From: Musa acuminata AAA Group
Taxonomy: Eukaryota; Streptophyta; Magnoliopsida; Zingiberales; Musaceae
NCBI RefSeq assembly: GCF_036884655.1
Contig: NC_088342.1
Location: 11,030,001-11,094,000 of the forward strand
DNA length: 64,000 nucleotides
Direction of reading: 5' to 3'
Each line of letters starts with the position of its first letter. The stretch's first letter is position 1. The notes beneath the pieces are model-generated. The model did no database searches. It had not been told where the DNA came from and saw only the letters and a program-made list of their open reading frames with translations. Of the stretch, positions 50,509 through 63,400 are shown piece after piece. The translations under genes and the position numbers were made by a program.

Positions 50509-51062
50509 CATTACTGTTCCATTGGGTCATTTGAGTCCATCGGCATGTCCGTCTTACTCGTGGCCCTCGCTTTGGAACCATCGATCCTTTTCCAGAGCTG
50601 GAGTTGCATGACGCCAAGACTCTGGCGTGGAGATGGATGTGGAGAGGTGGGCCCGCCACATGGTCTTCGCGGAGGTGCGTCCGATGTACGTTGGACCGCC
50701 GTGATGGACGGTTCTGAGGCCGTTCTTATCGTGACTTCCTGCGTGTCGAATGCGCTACGCCTGTGGCGACGACGGACGCAGTGATCACTGGTAGCTGCTG
50801 CCACTGAGCTTACTGCCGCGGTCAAGGTTGGGTCAAAATAGACCGATTCGATTCAATAATGCGCTTTTGAACGTAGAAAAACTGGACCGTTATAACATCT
50901 ACGTCGAACTGTTCCCAACCGATCGGTTCAATTCGATTTAGGTCGTTGCTGTGTGCCCAATTTTCTAAACCGAGCGGTCCAACGCGCGGTTCGATTCACC
51001 TTCCATCTTGTCTGTTCATTAGCTGGTATGCGTTTAATTGATGACGTGATTAGGCATATGGA

Positions 51063-51125
<63 letters not shown>

Positions 51126-53536
51126 CTTAATTAAAATACTAATATCATTCTCGGCATCAGTATGTTAATTCCAGTGGTAATATGCAGAAAACAAGTCTTT
51201 GACAGCATTGCAAGCAACTCACTCATTAATTGCGCATTAAGTTGACGAGATTGTTACGGAAGAAATTAACACTTTCTACATGTATGCATATATATATTGA
51301 AGGCAGTCATCACATGGTAGGTAGGCCTTTCATTGTTGTCAGTGAGTCATGGCATGTCTTCGTTTCTTACAATATAAGCATCAGAACTAACTAGTCCTAC
51401 CTCATCTCAGCTATCACCGCACCACAAGGATCTAAAACTTGGTGTTGTGCAGATGCTTCAGTGGCAATCAATGGGGCGATTAAAGAAGGCCATATGAGGA
51501 GTTGTGGGAAGCAGACGTTAAGGTGATGAGGGTGGGGAAGGAATAAAGTAGCGAGCCACGCATAATAACATACATCACGAGATCGGCAGTTCTTGTGCTC
51601 ATGAGTTGGTTGTTGTCGGCGTGATCAAAAGGGGACAAAGAGAGAGCGTAGGGTGGTGTGTGGGGTTGTGAGCTTTCCGCTCTTTCACAACCTTTCACTG
51701 CACCAACAGCTGCTCACTGTTACTGTTACTGTCATTCATCTCACAATCCCAAACCATTCTGGGTCCTTTGTTATGCTTATGGAGGTCAAAAAGATGAGAA
51801 GATTCATTGGATTCAGTGAGGAACTGCGTTGGAACACAGCAATTTGTCTTTAGATTTTGACCAAGGGCTTCTTGAGGTTCCTTGGCTTTTTTATCTGACT
51901 CCCAACCGTGATCGAGGTCCGCTGGAACAACGAACATTTGATCAATTGTGCTAAATTAAACTCGGGAAGTTCTAAGAGATACTCTATGGACGAGCAATCC
52001 AAACGTTCTTTCAGCCATTCCTGTTCCTGCAGCTTAAACCTTTGTAGATGAAGTCACAGGTGAAATGGACAGCTCTAAGCTTCGGACATTGGAAACTGGG
52101 GTGATGCACGAAAAGTTGGGCAATAAGCTGATCAAATAGCAGCTAATTCCATATTAGTTCAGAGTAGCATCGATGCAGGTTCCACATTTGAGATCCGAGT
52201 AAACTGTGAAAAGTGAGTCAACCTTTCATTCTATATTGTAGGAAGACATGCCAATTAGTACATCCAGTTGTGGACTGGATCGAATAGACATGGGAGTGAT
52301 GTCGATGGCTCAACAGTATATCCAGCTCTCGCTCATTAGATAAGGACTATGAGGTAGAGTTTAATTATCATTGAACAATATCATTGTTGCAATGTCTTTC
52401 TATGGTTTATATTTCAGGACATGCTCCTCACTCTGCCACAACAATGGGCACTGATCTGTTCATGGTAGGAGGAGGAAGAAGCAGTAGGAAAAGACCAAAT
52501 GATATCAGCCTCAAGTTGTTGCAAGTCTATTCCATCTCAATTACATGCCCGGATAACTGGAAGTGAAAAGGACTAGAAGGCTGCATATAATGAAAAATGT
52601 TCTTAATTTTGAAGGACAAAGCAGGTTTTGAACCATAGAACAATTAGTCTTTGAAATGGGAGTATAAAGATTAGGACTCTACGTACTTGGACAGATCCAA
52701 TTTATTTCAAGAGGAATATAGCACAAGTAGCAATGCTTTAAGTAACTGCATTCATGATGTTTTTGTGAGTCAAAGACCTAAAGGCACCAAATGCACACAC
52801 AGGTAAAGGTTTCCCAAGGGTTGGAACTCGAAAGAGATGGCAATTCTTTACAGTTCTGCTACTGTGATACTGTTCTACATTACAAGGGGAGAACTCTTTA
52901 ACTGAGTGTTGGAGAACATATAAGAAGAGGCACATGAAATGTTTAATGTTGTGATTACCTTTAAGAAGATTGGTAGTCAGTGATCCTGATGTGAAATGTC
53001 TTCAAAGTTTGAGGTTTTCACATCTCACATACTGCCTTCTTATGAGTGTAGCTATCTGTAAAGGAATCAACATAACAAATGGACATCACAATCATCCAAA
53101 AGACTTGAGTCGTTAGGTTAAATATACATCATATTCTCATCTTGTGGACTACATTCTCAAGTGAAATCATAAAGTATCTTGTAAGCAGGAGGATAGTATG
53201 AACGTCAGAGTGCTGAAGCAGACAACAAAGACCAGAAGTTGGGACAATCCACATTCTCTCCAGAAGAAAAGTGAGAAAGATCTCACCATACCTCTAGAAT
53301 TATAACTAGTCCCAAAGACTTGCATCATAAAACATCAAATTCCAAAACAGAATCAGAATCCGTCTCTCGCTGCTCCATGCACTGAGACAGGCAGGTAGAT
53401 GAACAGGAAGAACATATTTGGATACCCCATGAATTTTGTCTCAGTGAATAGACATGAAAGAGTGATTTCTGGCCATCAAATTGTGTAAATAATAACACCA
53501 ACCAAATGAATGAGATTGTGCAGATATGTCTGCAGA
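49687..53536. other. Intergenic, no gene seen
   Basis: 3' region of the zinc-finger gene, then mixed sequence. It includes (GA)n near 50234-50254, (CT)n near 50476-50504, and (TA)n at about 51067-51122. A stretch at 50840-51000 is rich in TTCGATT/GAACC phrases. The frame at 50341-50784 plus has no recognised domain. Nothing else supportable. Confidence 0.45.
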
Positions 53537-55770
53537 TTAATACAGCTTGCTGGAGTCCGACAGTGGTGTGGATTCTCCCAGTCTAGTGAAGAAGGTTTCC
53601 CGTTCTTGTGGACTCTGCAAGGAGCACAGAACTTTGGCCAGTGAAGCCCACACAACTGGAGCACAGCAGAAGGCGTATCCAAACATCGCAAGAGCCCTAA
53701 CGATGCCATCGGAATACCAAGGGAATGCCATCACAAACAGGGAACCCAGAATCCCCAGCAGCAGTGTGAGGACCGGAAGAGGTGGAAGTAGGAAGATAGA
53801 CATCACAACCGTACTAAGTGCAGCTGCTCCGAGCAGGTAGAGGGACCAGCCGAGAAGTGGATGCACCGTTCGCGGGATGAGAAAGAACGGGATGGTGTGT
53901 GCTGCAAACATGGACCAGAGTGCAGCCATCTTCAGCATGGCGCGCACGAAGGGGATGCTCTTCTCTGGACGCCGGTTGTAGCACAGCTTCACTCTCCTAG
54001 GCCGTGCCAACCGGGTGATCGCCGCGATCCCCAGATACATCACGGCCTGAATCAGAATCGCCGGCGCCTCTGCACTGTATCTGCTCGTCGAGCAAAACAA
54101 GGTGTCGCATTCCAGTACCTATCTATCTATCAATTAATATATCTATCTATCTATAGATCTGTCTTGCTATATATCTATCTATCCATCTAGAGAGAGATCT
54201 GAGGTTTGCTTACCCAAGATTTGTGCGTCGTTGCTCATGCCACTGAAGGCCAAGTGGTAGCACTGGCCAAGACCACCAGTACCAAGGTTTTAACCATGGA
54301 CAACTAGGGAAGGTGATGACGCTATTTGGTCCACATGGTACGTTCCAACGAAACTTTAAGTCTGGAACAGAAACCACGGAAGAGATCCCATCATCTAAGC
54401 CGATAAGCATCTGCATGCTTCAGGTACAAAGACTTGGTACACAAGGGAAGTGTTACTGATCAAACTCACAGTAGTAAGAAGCATCCATCTGGTATCCCAA
54501 AGGGAGGCGATAGGTTCCTTCAAGCTTGGTGCCATTGGCGGGTGGATGGAACATTGGCCGATCGAGCAAGTCGGGGAAGTAGCTCACCAGGAACCCCTGG
54601 TCTGCACCATCCGGGTTCTCACGTCCGATTTCTAGCTCATGAAGCATGTCCTTGAAGACAGCAATTGAAGGCTGCAAACCATGTAAAGAAACGAGGGATC
54701 ACAAATGATTCTTACTCCTTTCTCGTGTGTCTAATGCTCACAAGCATTGCTGCAAAACCTGGTAGTAAGACTTCTCAGGCAAAGCTTTCGTGGTGTCACA
54801 GATATAGTACCCGAAGGACAAAGAGACCAGTATGGAAGACGCAAGGGTTAATGAAGGCAGCACAGAAGTCGCCGCACTGGAAGAGCTCGTCGGTGCGATG
54901 GAGGAAGAGGTTGTCGGAGTCGAGCATCACAATTCGGTCATAGGACGCCAAGGTCCACGCGTACAGCTTGTTCATCGTCAGCTTGAATCTGGGGTTGAAG
55001 TTGCCCTGCCCTTCGTATGGGTTCTGCAAGTTCTCAACAGTGACCACCTTCACCCCGTCCTCCTCTTTCCTGTTAATGATGACCATCGACATGTTTAGAG
55101 CAGTGCAAGAAATCACAGGGCACATATTTCTCGTGTTCGGCCTGCCAATTTGGTTAATTTTGAGAACGAGTAGCGGTAGAAGCATCACAAACAAGAAGTC
55201 AACGCGTCTATTTATGAGGGTCAAAGGATGGCAAGTCAAGTCAAGAACCTTCCTGTTCCGGCTTACGCTACGACTCTAGTCCCAAACGGATGATGTCGCG
55301 TGTCGGAAGTTTAAGTCGTGACTTCGGTCGGGGTTGCCAGCAAACGAAGGAAGCATGAGGAATATCCAGTTCGTGCAAAAGAAAATGAGTTCGCCCGGAC
55401 ATCTATTCTGATCCGTTGGATCGGTATCTTGCGGTCGTGATTCATTCTTTCATTAAAATAGCAAAAACAGAAAAGAAATATAGATAGAGAGGAAGTAGAG
55501 ATGGGGAGAGAAGAGGAGAGAAGCATACAGGGTTTGGACCCATTGGAAGGGGACGTCGGCGGAGGCAATGACGACGAGGTCGGCGTCGACGCCGAGCCGC
55601 GCCAGCGACCGCATCATCACCCTAGTCGCCACGTAGAACTCATAGTCCCTCGGCGTCCCCATGTACATCATCGCCGCGTACGCGTGCCGCCGTCCCCCCT
55701 CCGCCGCGGCAAACGAGAGCACCAGCACAGCAGCCGCGGCACGCCAGAACCGCTCCCTTCTCTCTCCCAT
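53537..55770 (-). CDS. GT8 glycosyltransferase, PGSIP7/PGSIP8-like
   Basis: Five exons on the minus strand: 55770-55529, 55069-54811, 54671-54470, 54361-54214 and 54080-53537. All have GT-AG introns and consistent phases, giving 464 residues. There is an N-terminal signal-like stretch (about 1-22), then a GT8 domain with YAAMMYMGTPRDYEFYV, DADLVVIAS and FKLTMNKLYAW. The metal-binding DxD is D131-S-D133 in MLDSDN, followed by FINPCVFHTGLFVL, NPDGADQGFL and WLKPWYWWSWPVLPLG. The last exon encodes about five hydrophobic segments and ends in SKLY, a layout shared with the PGSIP7/PGSIP8 proteins. The family is related to glycogenin and to the glucuronosyltransferases PGSIP1-6, and a Golgi or endomembrane site is likely. 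The acceptor sugar is not known to me. The start is the ATG at 55770. Confidence 0.92.
54119..54183. repeat. Degenerate (TATC)n in intron 4 of the GT8 gene
   Basis: Runs of TATCTATC broken by AATTAATA and ATAGATCTG phrases, close behind the donor side of the last exon's acceptor. It probably has no effect on splicing. Confidence 0.8.
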
Positions 55771-56561
55771 CGCCAAACAAGATCACGACTGCGAAGCCAC
55801 AGCAGAGCTCTGATCCCCCCCCGCCTGCGCCCGCTCGACGCAACGATCCTTCCCAGGATCTCGGCCGCTAGTCACCGGCAAAGCTGCTTTCCGTAGGTCC
55901 GCCGGAGACAGGCGCATTGGGAGGAGGCTACGGGAGTCCCCATGTCTGACAGGACATACACAGAAGGAAGGGGAGTGTGGCGTGGGAACGGAGGAGATAT
56001 ACGTTTAGCATTAACGAGGTGTTAACTCATTCTTTTATCTCTATAATGTTTAGCAAAGCAGTCTTTGTGTCGCCAAAAGTTTACCGGTTCGGATGTTGTA
56101 ATTATTGGTGATGGAGGATTAGGTCATCCACATCGCCAAGAAAGCATTATTAGCTCCTTAATTAATGGTTTGGTCTGCAACAAGACTGATTCAGACCATA
56201 TGCTTCTAGGAAGGGTCGATCTAGTGGAGGTCAAGCATTTAAGGGTCGTTAACTACGTACAAATAGACCTGTATAATAATTTACAGATAGAAGGCTTCGA
56301 TGGATAAGATTTATTAGTGCTGGTGGGCACCAAGTTTCGAGTGGGGGAAGGCAACGGGGTGATGTGGACCCCCAAGCATACGACTAGGGCGTGGGTTGGT
56401 TCATTGTGAGTTGCATCGCCTCCATCTTCACGCAGGAAATGGAAAAATGATTGCATGGGCACTTCCTTCTTTCACCGGAAGATTTTAAGTGAGCAGCAGT
56501 TGAAGAAGACATACCTCATTCAAATAGTTCGCAGTCTGTTCGAGCTGCTCACCGTGATGTG
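55771..56561. other. Promoter side of the GT8 gene and spacer
   Basis: GC-rich to about 55960, consistent with leader and promoter of the minus-strand GT8 gene, then AT-rich. The frame at 56065-56307 plus is unrecognised. Confidence 0.45.
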
Positions 56562-57027
56562 TGTTGCCTTCTCACCCATAACAAAACATAACAAACATAA
56601 AATACGTTAAAGAAGAGGATGAAAAATATTATGAAAACAAATAACAAACATAAGATCAAGAATAATATAGGAAATATTTAGTGTATAAATACTTTATTAA
56701 AAATGATATTTACACCATCTTCTCAATAAGATTGCTATAAGTTTGATGTAAATGGTTTTAGTGAATATGACAAGCCTTTAGAAGATCTATATTGAGCAAA
56801 TAATAAAGAATCTTCCAAGAGGAATCAGAGAATGTCTAATTCAATTACTTGAAAAAGTAAAGAAGAAGAGTACGAAAAAGATGTTTTCATAATTTACTAT
56901 CAAATATATATTTATAGATATTTTCACAAAAGATAAAAATAACTACCAAATTAACTACAAAAGAAACCATCTTTTCAAATAAATCTTTTGAAATTTTTTT
57001 TCTTTTTAATTTGAACAATTTATAACA
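56562..57027 (-). repeat. 3' LTR of the third copia relic
   Basis: On the minus strand it begins TGTTATAAATTG right after a polypurine tract (AAGTGGGGGAT, 57038-57028) and ends AAGGCAACA at 56562, about 466 bp. A TATA-like CTATAAATATA lies near 56912-56925. Confidence 0.7.
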
Positions 57028-59720
57028 ATCCCCCACTTATTCAAATTTAAAATTTTCTCCAAGTGATTAAATAGTATTTATGAATAAAATAATATATCTT
57101 TCGATTTGAATATTATCTTAGTATAAGCATCACAAAGTAAAGTCAAAATCCCAAATAGCATAAAAGCTTTGAATTTGTTATTCCTAATGACAACACCAGT
57201 GATACCACACACATAAATACAACATCCTTATATTCCTCATAAATTCTCGCTTAGTCCTAATATGACATTGGGCTCATCCAAGTTCATGAACTTTTATGAG
57301 AGAAACTCTAACTCTCAATCGAAGCGACACCACTTCTAAGTTCATATAGGTGAAGTTCTTATAGTATCTTTGTCACTCTTTGATATACTTGTCCTAACTT
57401 GACTGAACTTCATTAAGAGTATAATTAACTCAACCCTCATTCGGTGACAACCAGCACTTTAACATCTTTAGATGAGACTCGTAAAATATTTTAAAATGCT
57501 GAACCACTCCATATGTCAATGACTTGTTCTTATCCTTTGAACTCTTTATTACTCATTTCATAATATTGAGTAGGGTTGCTATCATTGGTGGATCTTTTAT
57601 TCAAGGAGTTTTAGCCCAATCCATTTTGATATTGATCTTACAACTTCTCTTGTAAGAAGTTTGGTGAATGGATCAGCCAAATTCTCACTTGTTTTCACAA
57701 ATGTAAGTGAAATAGTCCCACTCTTGATTAATTTCCTCACATAAGCATGCCTAAGACTTATGTGGCTTGACTTTCTATTATTTATTTTACTATACGCACG
57801 AGCTAAAGTGGCTTGACTATCACAAAGTATAGAAATTGAATTCACACTCTTAGAAGTCAGTGGAATTTCTAATAGAAAGTCCCTCAACCATTCAGCCTCC
57901 TTTCCTGCTTCTGCTAGAATAATAAATCTTGATTCCATAGTTGAGTGAGTTATACATGTTTGTTTCTTGCTATTCCAAGAAACAACGCTACCTCCCAAGG
58001 TGAACACCCAACCAGTAGTGGATTTGTTATCTCCGAAACTCGATATCCAACTTGCATCGGTATATCCTTCTAAAATAGTAGGAAATTTTGAGTATTGAAT
58101 GCCATAATCTTTGGTCCATATAAGGTACCCAAGAACTCTTTCGATATCCTTCTAATGCTCTACACTTGAATTGCTAGTAAATCTACTCAATTTACTAACT
58201 GCAAATGCTATATCAGGTCTTTGCACTGTGTTGTATACATAAGACTTCCTAAAGCACTTGAATATTCTAATTGAGCCACTATTCTTCCAACATTCTTGAC
58301 TAATTTGATACTTGGGTCAAACGGGGAATTTGCTTCTTTGATTTTTTAAGTGACTAAATTTCTTCAGTACTTTCTATATGTAATGAGTTTGACTCAAAAC
58401 ATATCCTTCACTATTTCTTTTTACCTTGATACCTAGTATGGTATCAATTTGCCCAAGATCTTTTATCTTAAATGTTGAAGATAGAAACCTATTTATTTCT
58501 ATAATACTTTTCATGTTGTTGCTCACTATTAGCATATTATCAACATAAAGATAAACTATCACCATATAGTCATCATAAGTTTTGAGATAAACATATTTAT
58601 CTGCAACATTATGAACAAATCCATTAGAAAGAATTGTTGCATCAAATTTCTCGTGCCATTGTTTTGGAGCCTGCTTTAAACCATACAACGACTTAATAAG
58701 TTTACATACTTTATATTCATTTCCTAGTAGAACAAAACCTTCGGGTTATTTCATATATACCTCCTCATTGAGGTCTCCATTTAGAAATATCATTTTGATA
58801 TCCATTTGATGAACATAAAGATCAAAAATTGATGCTAAAGCAAAAATAATTCTAATAGATGTGATCCTAGTCATGCGAGCATATGTGTCAAAATAATCTA
58901 TTCCTTCCTTTTATTGAAATCCTTTAGCAACTAACCTTGCTTTGAATGTTTGGAGAGTACCATTTGTATGATACTTCCTACAAAATACCCATTTACAACT
59001 AATTGGTTTAGAGGCAAAAGGTAAATCGACAAGTTTCCAAGTGTGGTTTGACATAATAGAATCCATCTCATCATTAATAACATCTTTCCAAAAAGCAGCA
59101 TCATGAGAGGCCATAGCTTCTTTAAACGTTTTAGAATCATCTTCCACCTGTAAAACAAGAGGAATTATTTTTAAGGCTCTCTCATTAGTTCATTCTACAA
59201 CGTAAAAGGAAATACTATAAGAATTAATCTCATCCAATCTTAACGTTTTTGCTTTCCGTATACAAGTGCTTCTCTTTAATTCATGAGATTGTTCTTCAAC
59301 CTCTTGTGAACTTGATTGATGTCCAATCAAAAGAATATTAGGTTGCTCACCAACCTTTTGAGATGTCTCCACTGGTGACTCTTCACTAGTTGGAGGATGA
59401 ACATTATTATTTGAAGTCATTAAGTGTTCAAAGAACTCTACATCTCAAGATTCTATTATGATATTGGACTCCAAAGTAAGATATCTATAAGCTTTACTAT
59501 TTGAGGCATAACCTATAAATGCACATTTGATTCCTCTAGATCCCAACTTTGTCCTTTGAGGATCATTATTCTTACTATATGCAAGACAACCCCACACTTT
59601 AAAAGAACCAATATTAGGTTGTCTTCCTTTCCATAACTCACATGGAGAGATCTTATTCGTTTTAGAGGGAATTCTGTTTAAGATATGACATGCAATCGAT
59701 AAAACTTTTCCCCACAAATT
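56562..59720 (-). mobile_element. Ty1-copia relic, 3' part only
   Basis: On the minus strand: the C-terminal integrase side (59717-59445, SIACHILNRIPSKTNK and CLAYSKNNDPQRTK), then the RT start (59147-58911, CKWVFCRKYH and RLVAKGFQ). RT middle (58688-58374, MYGLKQAPKQWH and LYVDNMLIVSNN) and RNase H (58007-57597, [19 protein letters not shown]) follow. The 3' LTR is at 57027-56562. The catalytic YVDD reads YVDN. Gag, protease and the 5' LTR are absent. The element stops at 59720 in an (ATTAT)n tract. The RT domain also has stops between the open pieces. Confidence 0.9.
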
Positions 59721-59724
59721 ATAA

Positions 59725-59793
59725 GATTATATTATATTATATTATATTATATTATATTATATTATATTATATTATATTATATTATATTATATT
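59725..59793. repeat. (ATTAT)n pentanucleotide tract
   Basis: About 69 bases of a 5-bp repeat at the point where the third copia relic ends. The tract ends in ATTCATTGAACTTTGTCTT, a phrase that returns almost unchanged near 60279-60299. Confidence 0.9.
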
Positions 59794-59989
59794 CATTGAA
59801 CTTTGTCTTCCTCCACCTCCTCCCTTCTCCCTTCTCTTCCTCCTCCCCCACTGCTTGCCTTTGTACGTCGCCTTTGTGCAGTGCCGCTCGCAAGCGACAG
59901 CCTTCACCCCCTCTTCTACCGCTTGTGATAAAAATCAATTACGGGACGTCATCATATATAATAAGAACGTTAAAATACCTAATATCAAT
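59794..59989. other. Pyrimidine-rich segment between two copia relics
   Basis: Pyrimidine-rich (CCTCCACCTCCTCCC-type) and GC-richer than both neighbours. No gene recognised. It may be a small insertion, since a related ATTCATT-AACTTTGTCTT phrase stands at its left edge and again near 60279. Confidence 0.4.
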
Positions 59990-60478
59990 TGATCTTACTA
60001 CTTCAAACTCTTGAAGCTTGTTTTAGGCATACATGACTTTGAAGAATTTATAGACCTTTGACATCATTCATAGTCGAGGTTGCTCTACATATATCTATAT
60101 TTGATTGTCATCGAGAAAAATTAATTTTACATCTAATTAGGATACTTTTAACTCCAACTGAGCTGTTAATGCAAGAATGTTCTTATGGATTCTATCTTTA
60201 TAATTATAGCAAAAGTTTTGGATATGAATAACTTTTTATAACTATTCTTGTCTTATGTTTTTATTTTAAAAAATATTATATTCATTCAACTTTGTCTTAT
60301 AAAAAAAACCCACTTGAATCCAATGACATCCTTTCCTTTTAGGAAATTGACAAGATCTCAAGTTTTGTTCTTTTCTATTGATGTTATTTCAACACCCATT
60401 GCCTTCTGCCACTCTTTCTCTTTGATAGCTTCTATAAAATTATGGGGTTCTCAAACTAAGAATGTAAGTTCACATGAT
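59990..60478 (-). mobile_element. Fourth copia relic, RT start
   Basis: On the minus strand, with stops and shifts: EPHNFIEAIKEKEWQKAM, EITSIEKNKT, GFKWVF, then ALTAQLELKVS, LDVKLIFLDD, YVEQPRL and KVYKFF. This is the N-terminal RT region of copia pol. It is a different copy from the relic at 56562-59720, which has its own RT start. It continues on its 5' side directly into the tandem array. Confidence 0.85.
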
Positions 60479-63400
60479 TCATTAAGATCTACTAAAGAAC
60501 AAATGTTTCTTGAAGGAAAAATCTGAATCATAATATGAATTTTCTTGGCTTAAAGAACCTAATTCTAAAGAGCTTGAAGGATTAGTGTTGTTGGGAGTTG
60601 TGGATGTTCCTTTTGGCTTGAATAAGGCTCTAATAACTCTTGAATAATTGGTATATCTGCTGACTTTTCTTTCTAATTCCAGGCTACAATCTCATAAAAA
60701 AATGACATCTCTTGTTAGTCTTTTGGATTGAACAACCTGTAGCCTTTAAATTGATCACTATATCCAACAAAGAATAGTTTTTCATTAAGATCTACTAAAG
60801 AACAAATGTTTCTTGGAGGAAAAATCTGAATCATAATATGAATTTTCTTGGCTTAAAGAACCTAATTCTAAAGAGCTTGAAGGATTAGTGTTGTTGGGAG
60901 TTGTGGATGTTCCTTTTGGCTTGAATAAGGCTCTAATAACTCTTGAATAATTGGTATATCTGCTGACTTTTCTTTCTAATTCCAGGCTACAATCTCATAA
61001 AAAAATGACATCTCTTATTAGTCTTTTGGATTGAACAACCTGTAGCCTTTAAATTGATCACTATATCCAACAAAGAATAGTTTTTCATTAAGATCTACTA
61101 AAGAACAAATGTTTCTTGGAGGAAAAATCTGAATCATAATATGAATTTTCTTGGCTTAAAGAACCTAATTCTAAAGAGCTTGAAGGATTAGTGTTGTTGG
61201 GAGTTGTGGATGTTCCTTTTGGCTTGAATAAGGCTCTAATAACTCTTGAATAATTGGTATATCTGCTGACTTTTCTTTCTAATTCCAGGCTACAATCTCA
61301 TAAAAAAATGACATCTCTTGTTAGTCTTTTGGATTGAACAACCTGTAGCCTTTAAATTGATCACTATATCCAACAAAGAATAGTTTTTCATTAAGATCTA
61401 CTAAAGAACAAATGTTTCTTGGAGGAAAAATCTGAATCATAATATGAATTTTCTTGGCTTAAAGAACCTAATTCTAAAGAGCTTGAAGGATTAGTGTTGT
61501 TGGGAGTTGTGGATGTTCCTTTTGGCTTGAATAAGGCTCTAATAACTCTTGAATAATTGGTATATCTGCTGACTTTTCTTTCTAATTCCAGGCTACAATC
61601 TCATAAAAAAATGACATCTCTTGTTAGTCTTTTGGATTGAACAACATGTAGCCTTTAAATTGATCACTATATCCAACAAAGAATAGTTTTTCATTGAGAT
61701 CTACTAAAGAACAAATGTTTCTTGGAGGAAAAATCTGAATCATAATATGAATTTTCTTGGCTTAAAGAACATAATTCTAAAGAGCTTGAAGGATTAGTGT
61801 TGTTGGGAGTTGTGGATGTTCCTTTTGGCTTGAATAAGGCTCTAATAACTCTTGAATAATTGGTATATCTGCTGACTTTTCTTTCTAATTCCAGGCTACA
61901 ATCTCATAAAAAAATGACATCTCTTGTTAGTCTTTTGGATTGAACAACATGTAGCCTTTAAATTGATCACTATATCCAACAAAGAATAGTTTTTCATTAA
62001 GATCTACTAAAGAACAAATGTTTCTTGGAGGAAAAATCTGAATCATAATATGAATTTTCTTGGCTTAAAGAACCTAATTCTAAAGAGCTTGAAGGATTAG
62101 TGTTGTTGGGAGTTGTGGATGTTCCTTTTGGCTTGAATAAGGCTCTAATAACTCTTGAATAATTGGTATATCTGCTGACTTTTCTTTCTAATTCCAGGCT
62201 ACAATCTCATAAAAAAATGACATCTCTTGTTAGTCTTTTGGATTGAACAACCTGTAGCCTTTAAATTGATCACTATATCCAACAAAGAATAGTTTTTCAT
62301 TAAGATCTACTAAAGAACAAATGTTTATTGGAGGAAAAATCTGAATCATAATATGAATTTTCTTGGCTTAAAGAACCTAATTCTAAAGAGCTTGAAGGAT
62401 TAGTGTTGTTGGGAGTTGTGGATGTTCCTTTTGGCTTGAATAAGGCTCTAATAACTCTTGAATAATTGGTATATCTGCGGACTTTTCTTTCTAATTCCAG
62501 GCTACAATCTCATAAAAAAATGACATCTCTTGTTAGTCTTTTGGATTGAACAACCTGTAGCCTTTACATTGATCACTATATCCAACAAAGAATAGTTTTT
62601 CATTAAGATCTACTAAAGAACAAATGTTTCTTGGAGGAAAAATCTGAATCATAATATGAATTTTCTTGGCTTAAAGAACCTAATTCTAAAGAGCTTGAAG
62701 GATTAGTGTTGTTGGGAGTTGTGGATGTTCCTTTTGGCTTGAATAAGGCTCTAATAACTCTTGAATAATTGGTATATCTGCTGACTTTTCTTTCTAATTC
62801 CAGGCTACAATCTCATAAAAAAATGACATCTCTTGTTAGTCTTTTGGATTGAACAACCTGTAGCCTTTAAATTGATCACTATATCCAACAAAGAATAGTT
62901 TTTCATTAAGATCTACTAAAGAACAAATGTTTCTTGGAGGAAAAATCTGAATCATAATATGAATTTTCTTGGCTTAAAGAACCTAATTCTAAAGAGCTTG
63001 AAGGATTAGTGTTGTTGGGAGTTGTGGATGTTCCTTTTGGCTTGAATAAGGCTCTAATAACTCTTGAATAATTGGTATATCTGCTGACTTTTCTTTCTAA
63101 TTCCAGGCTACAATCTCATAAAAAAATGACATCTCTTGTTAGTCTTTTGGATTGAACAACCTGTAGCCTTTAAATTGATCACTATATCCAACAAAGAATA
63201 GTTTTTCATTGAGATCTACTAAAGAACAAATGTTTCTTGGAGGAAAAATCTGAATCATAATATGAATTTTCTTGGCTTAAAGAACCTAATTCTAAAGAGC
63301 TTGAAGGATTAGTGTTGTTGGGAGTTGTGGATGTTCCTTTTGGCTTGAATAAGGCTCTAATAACTCTTGAATAATTGGTATATCTGCTGACTTTTCTTTC

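Noticed and set aside
50953..51000. tRNA-like GGTTCGATTC phrase
   Set aside because: No matching A box or acceptor stem upstream at the right distance.
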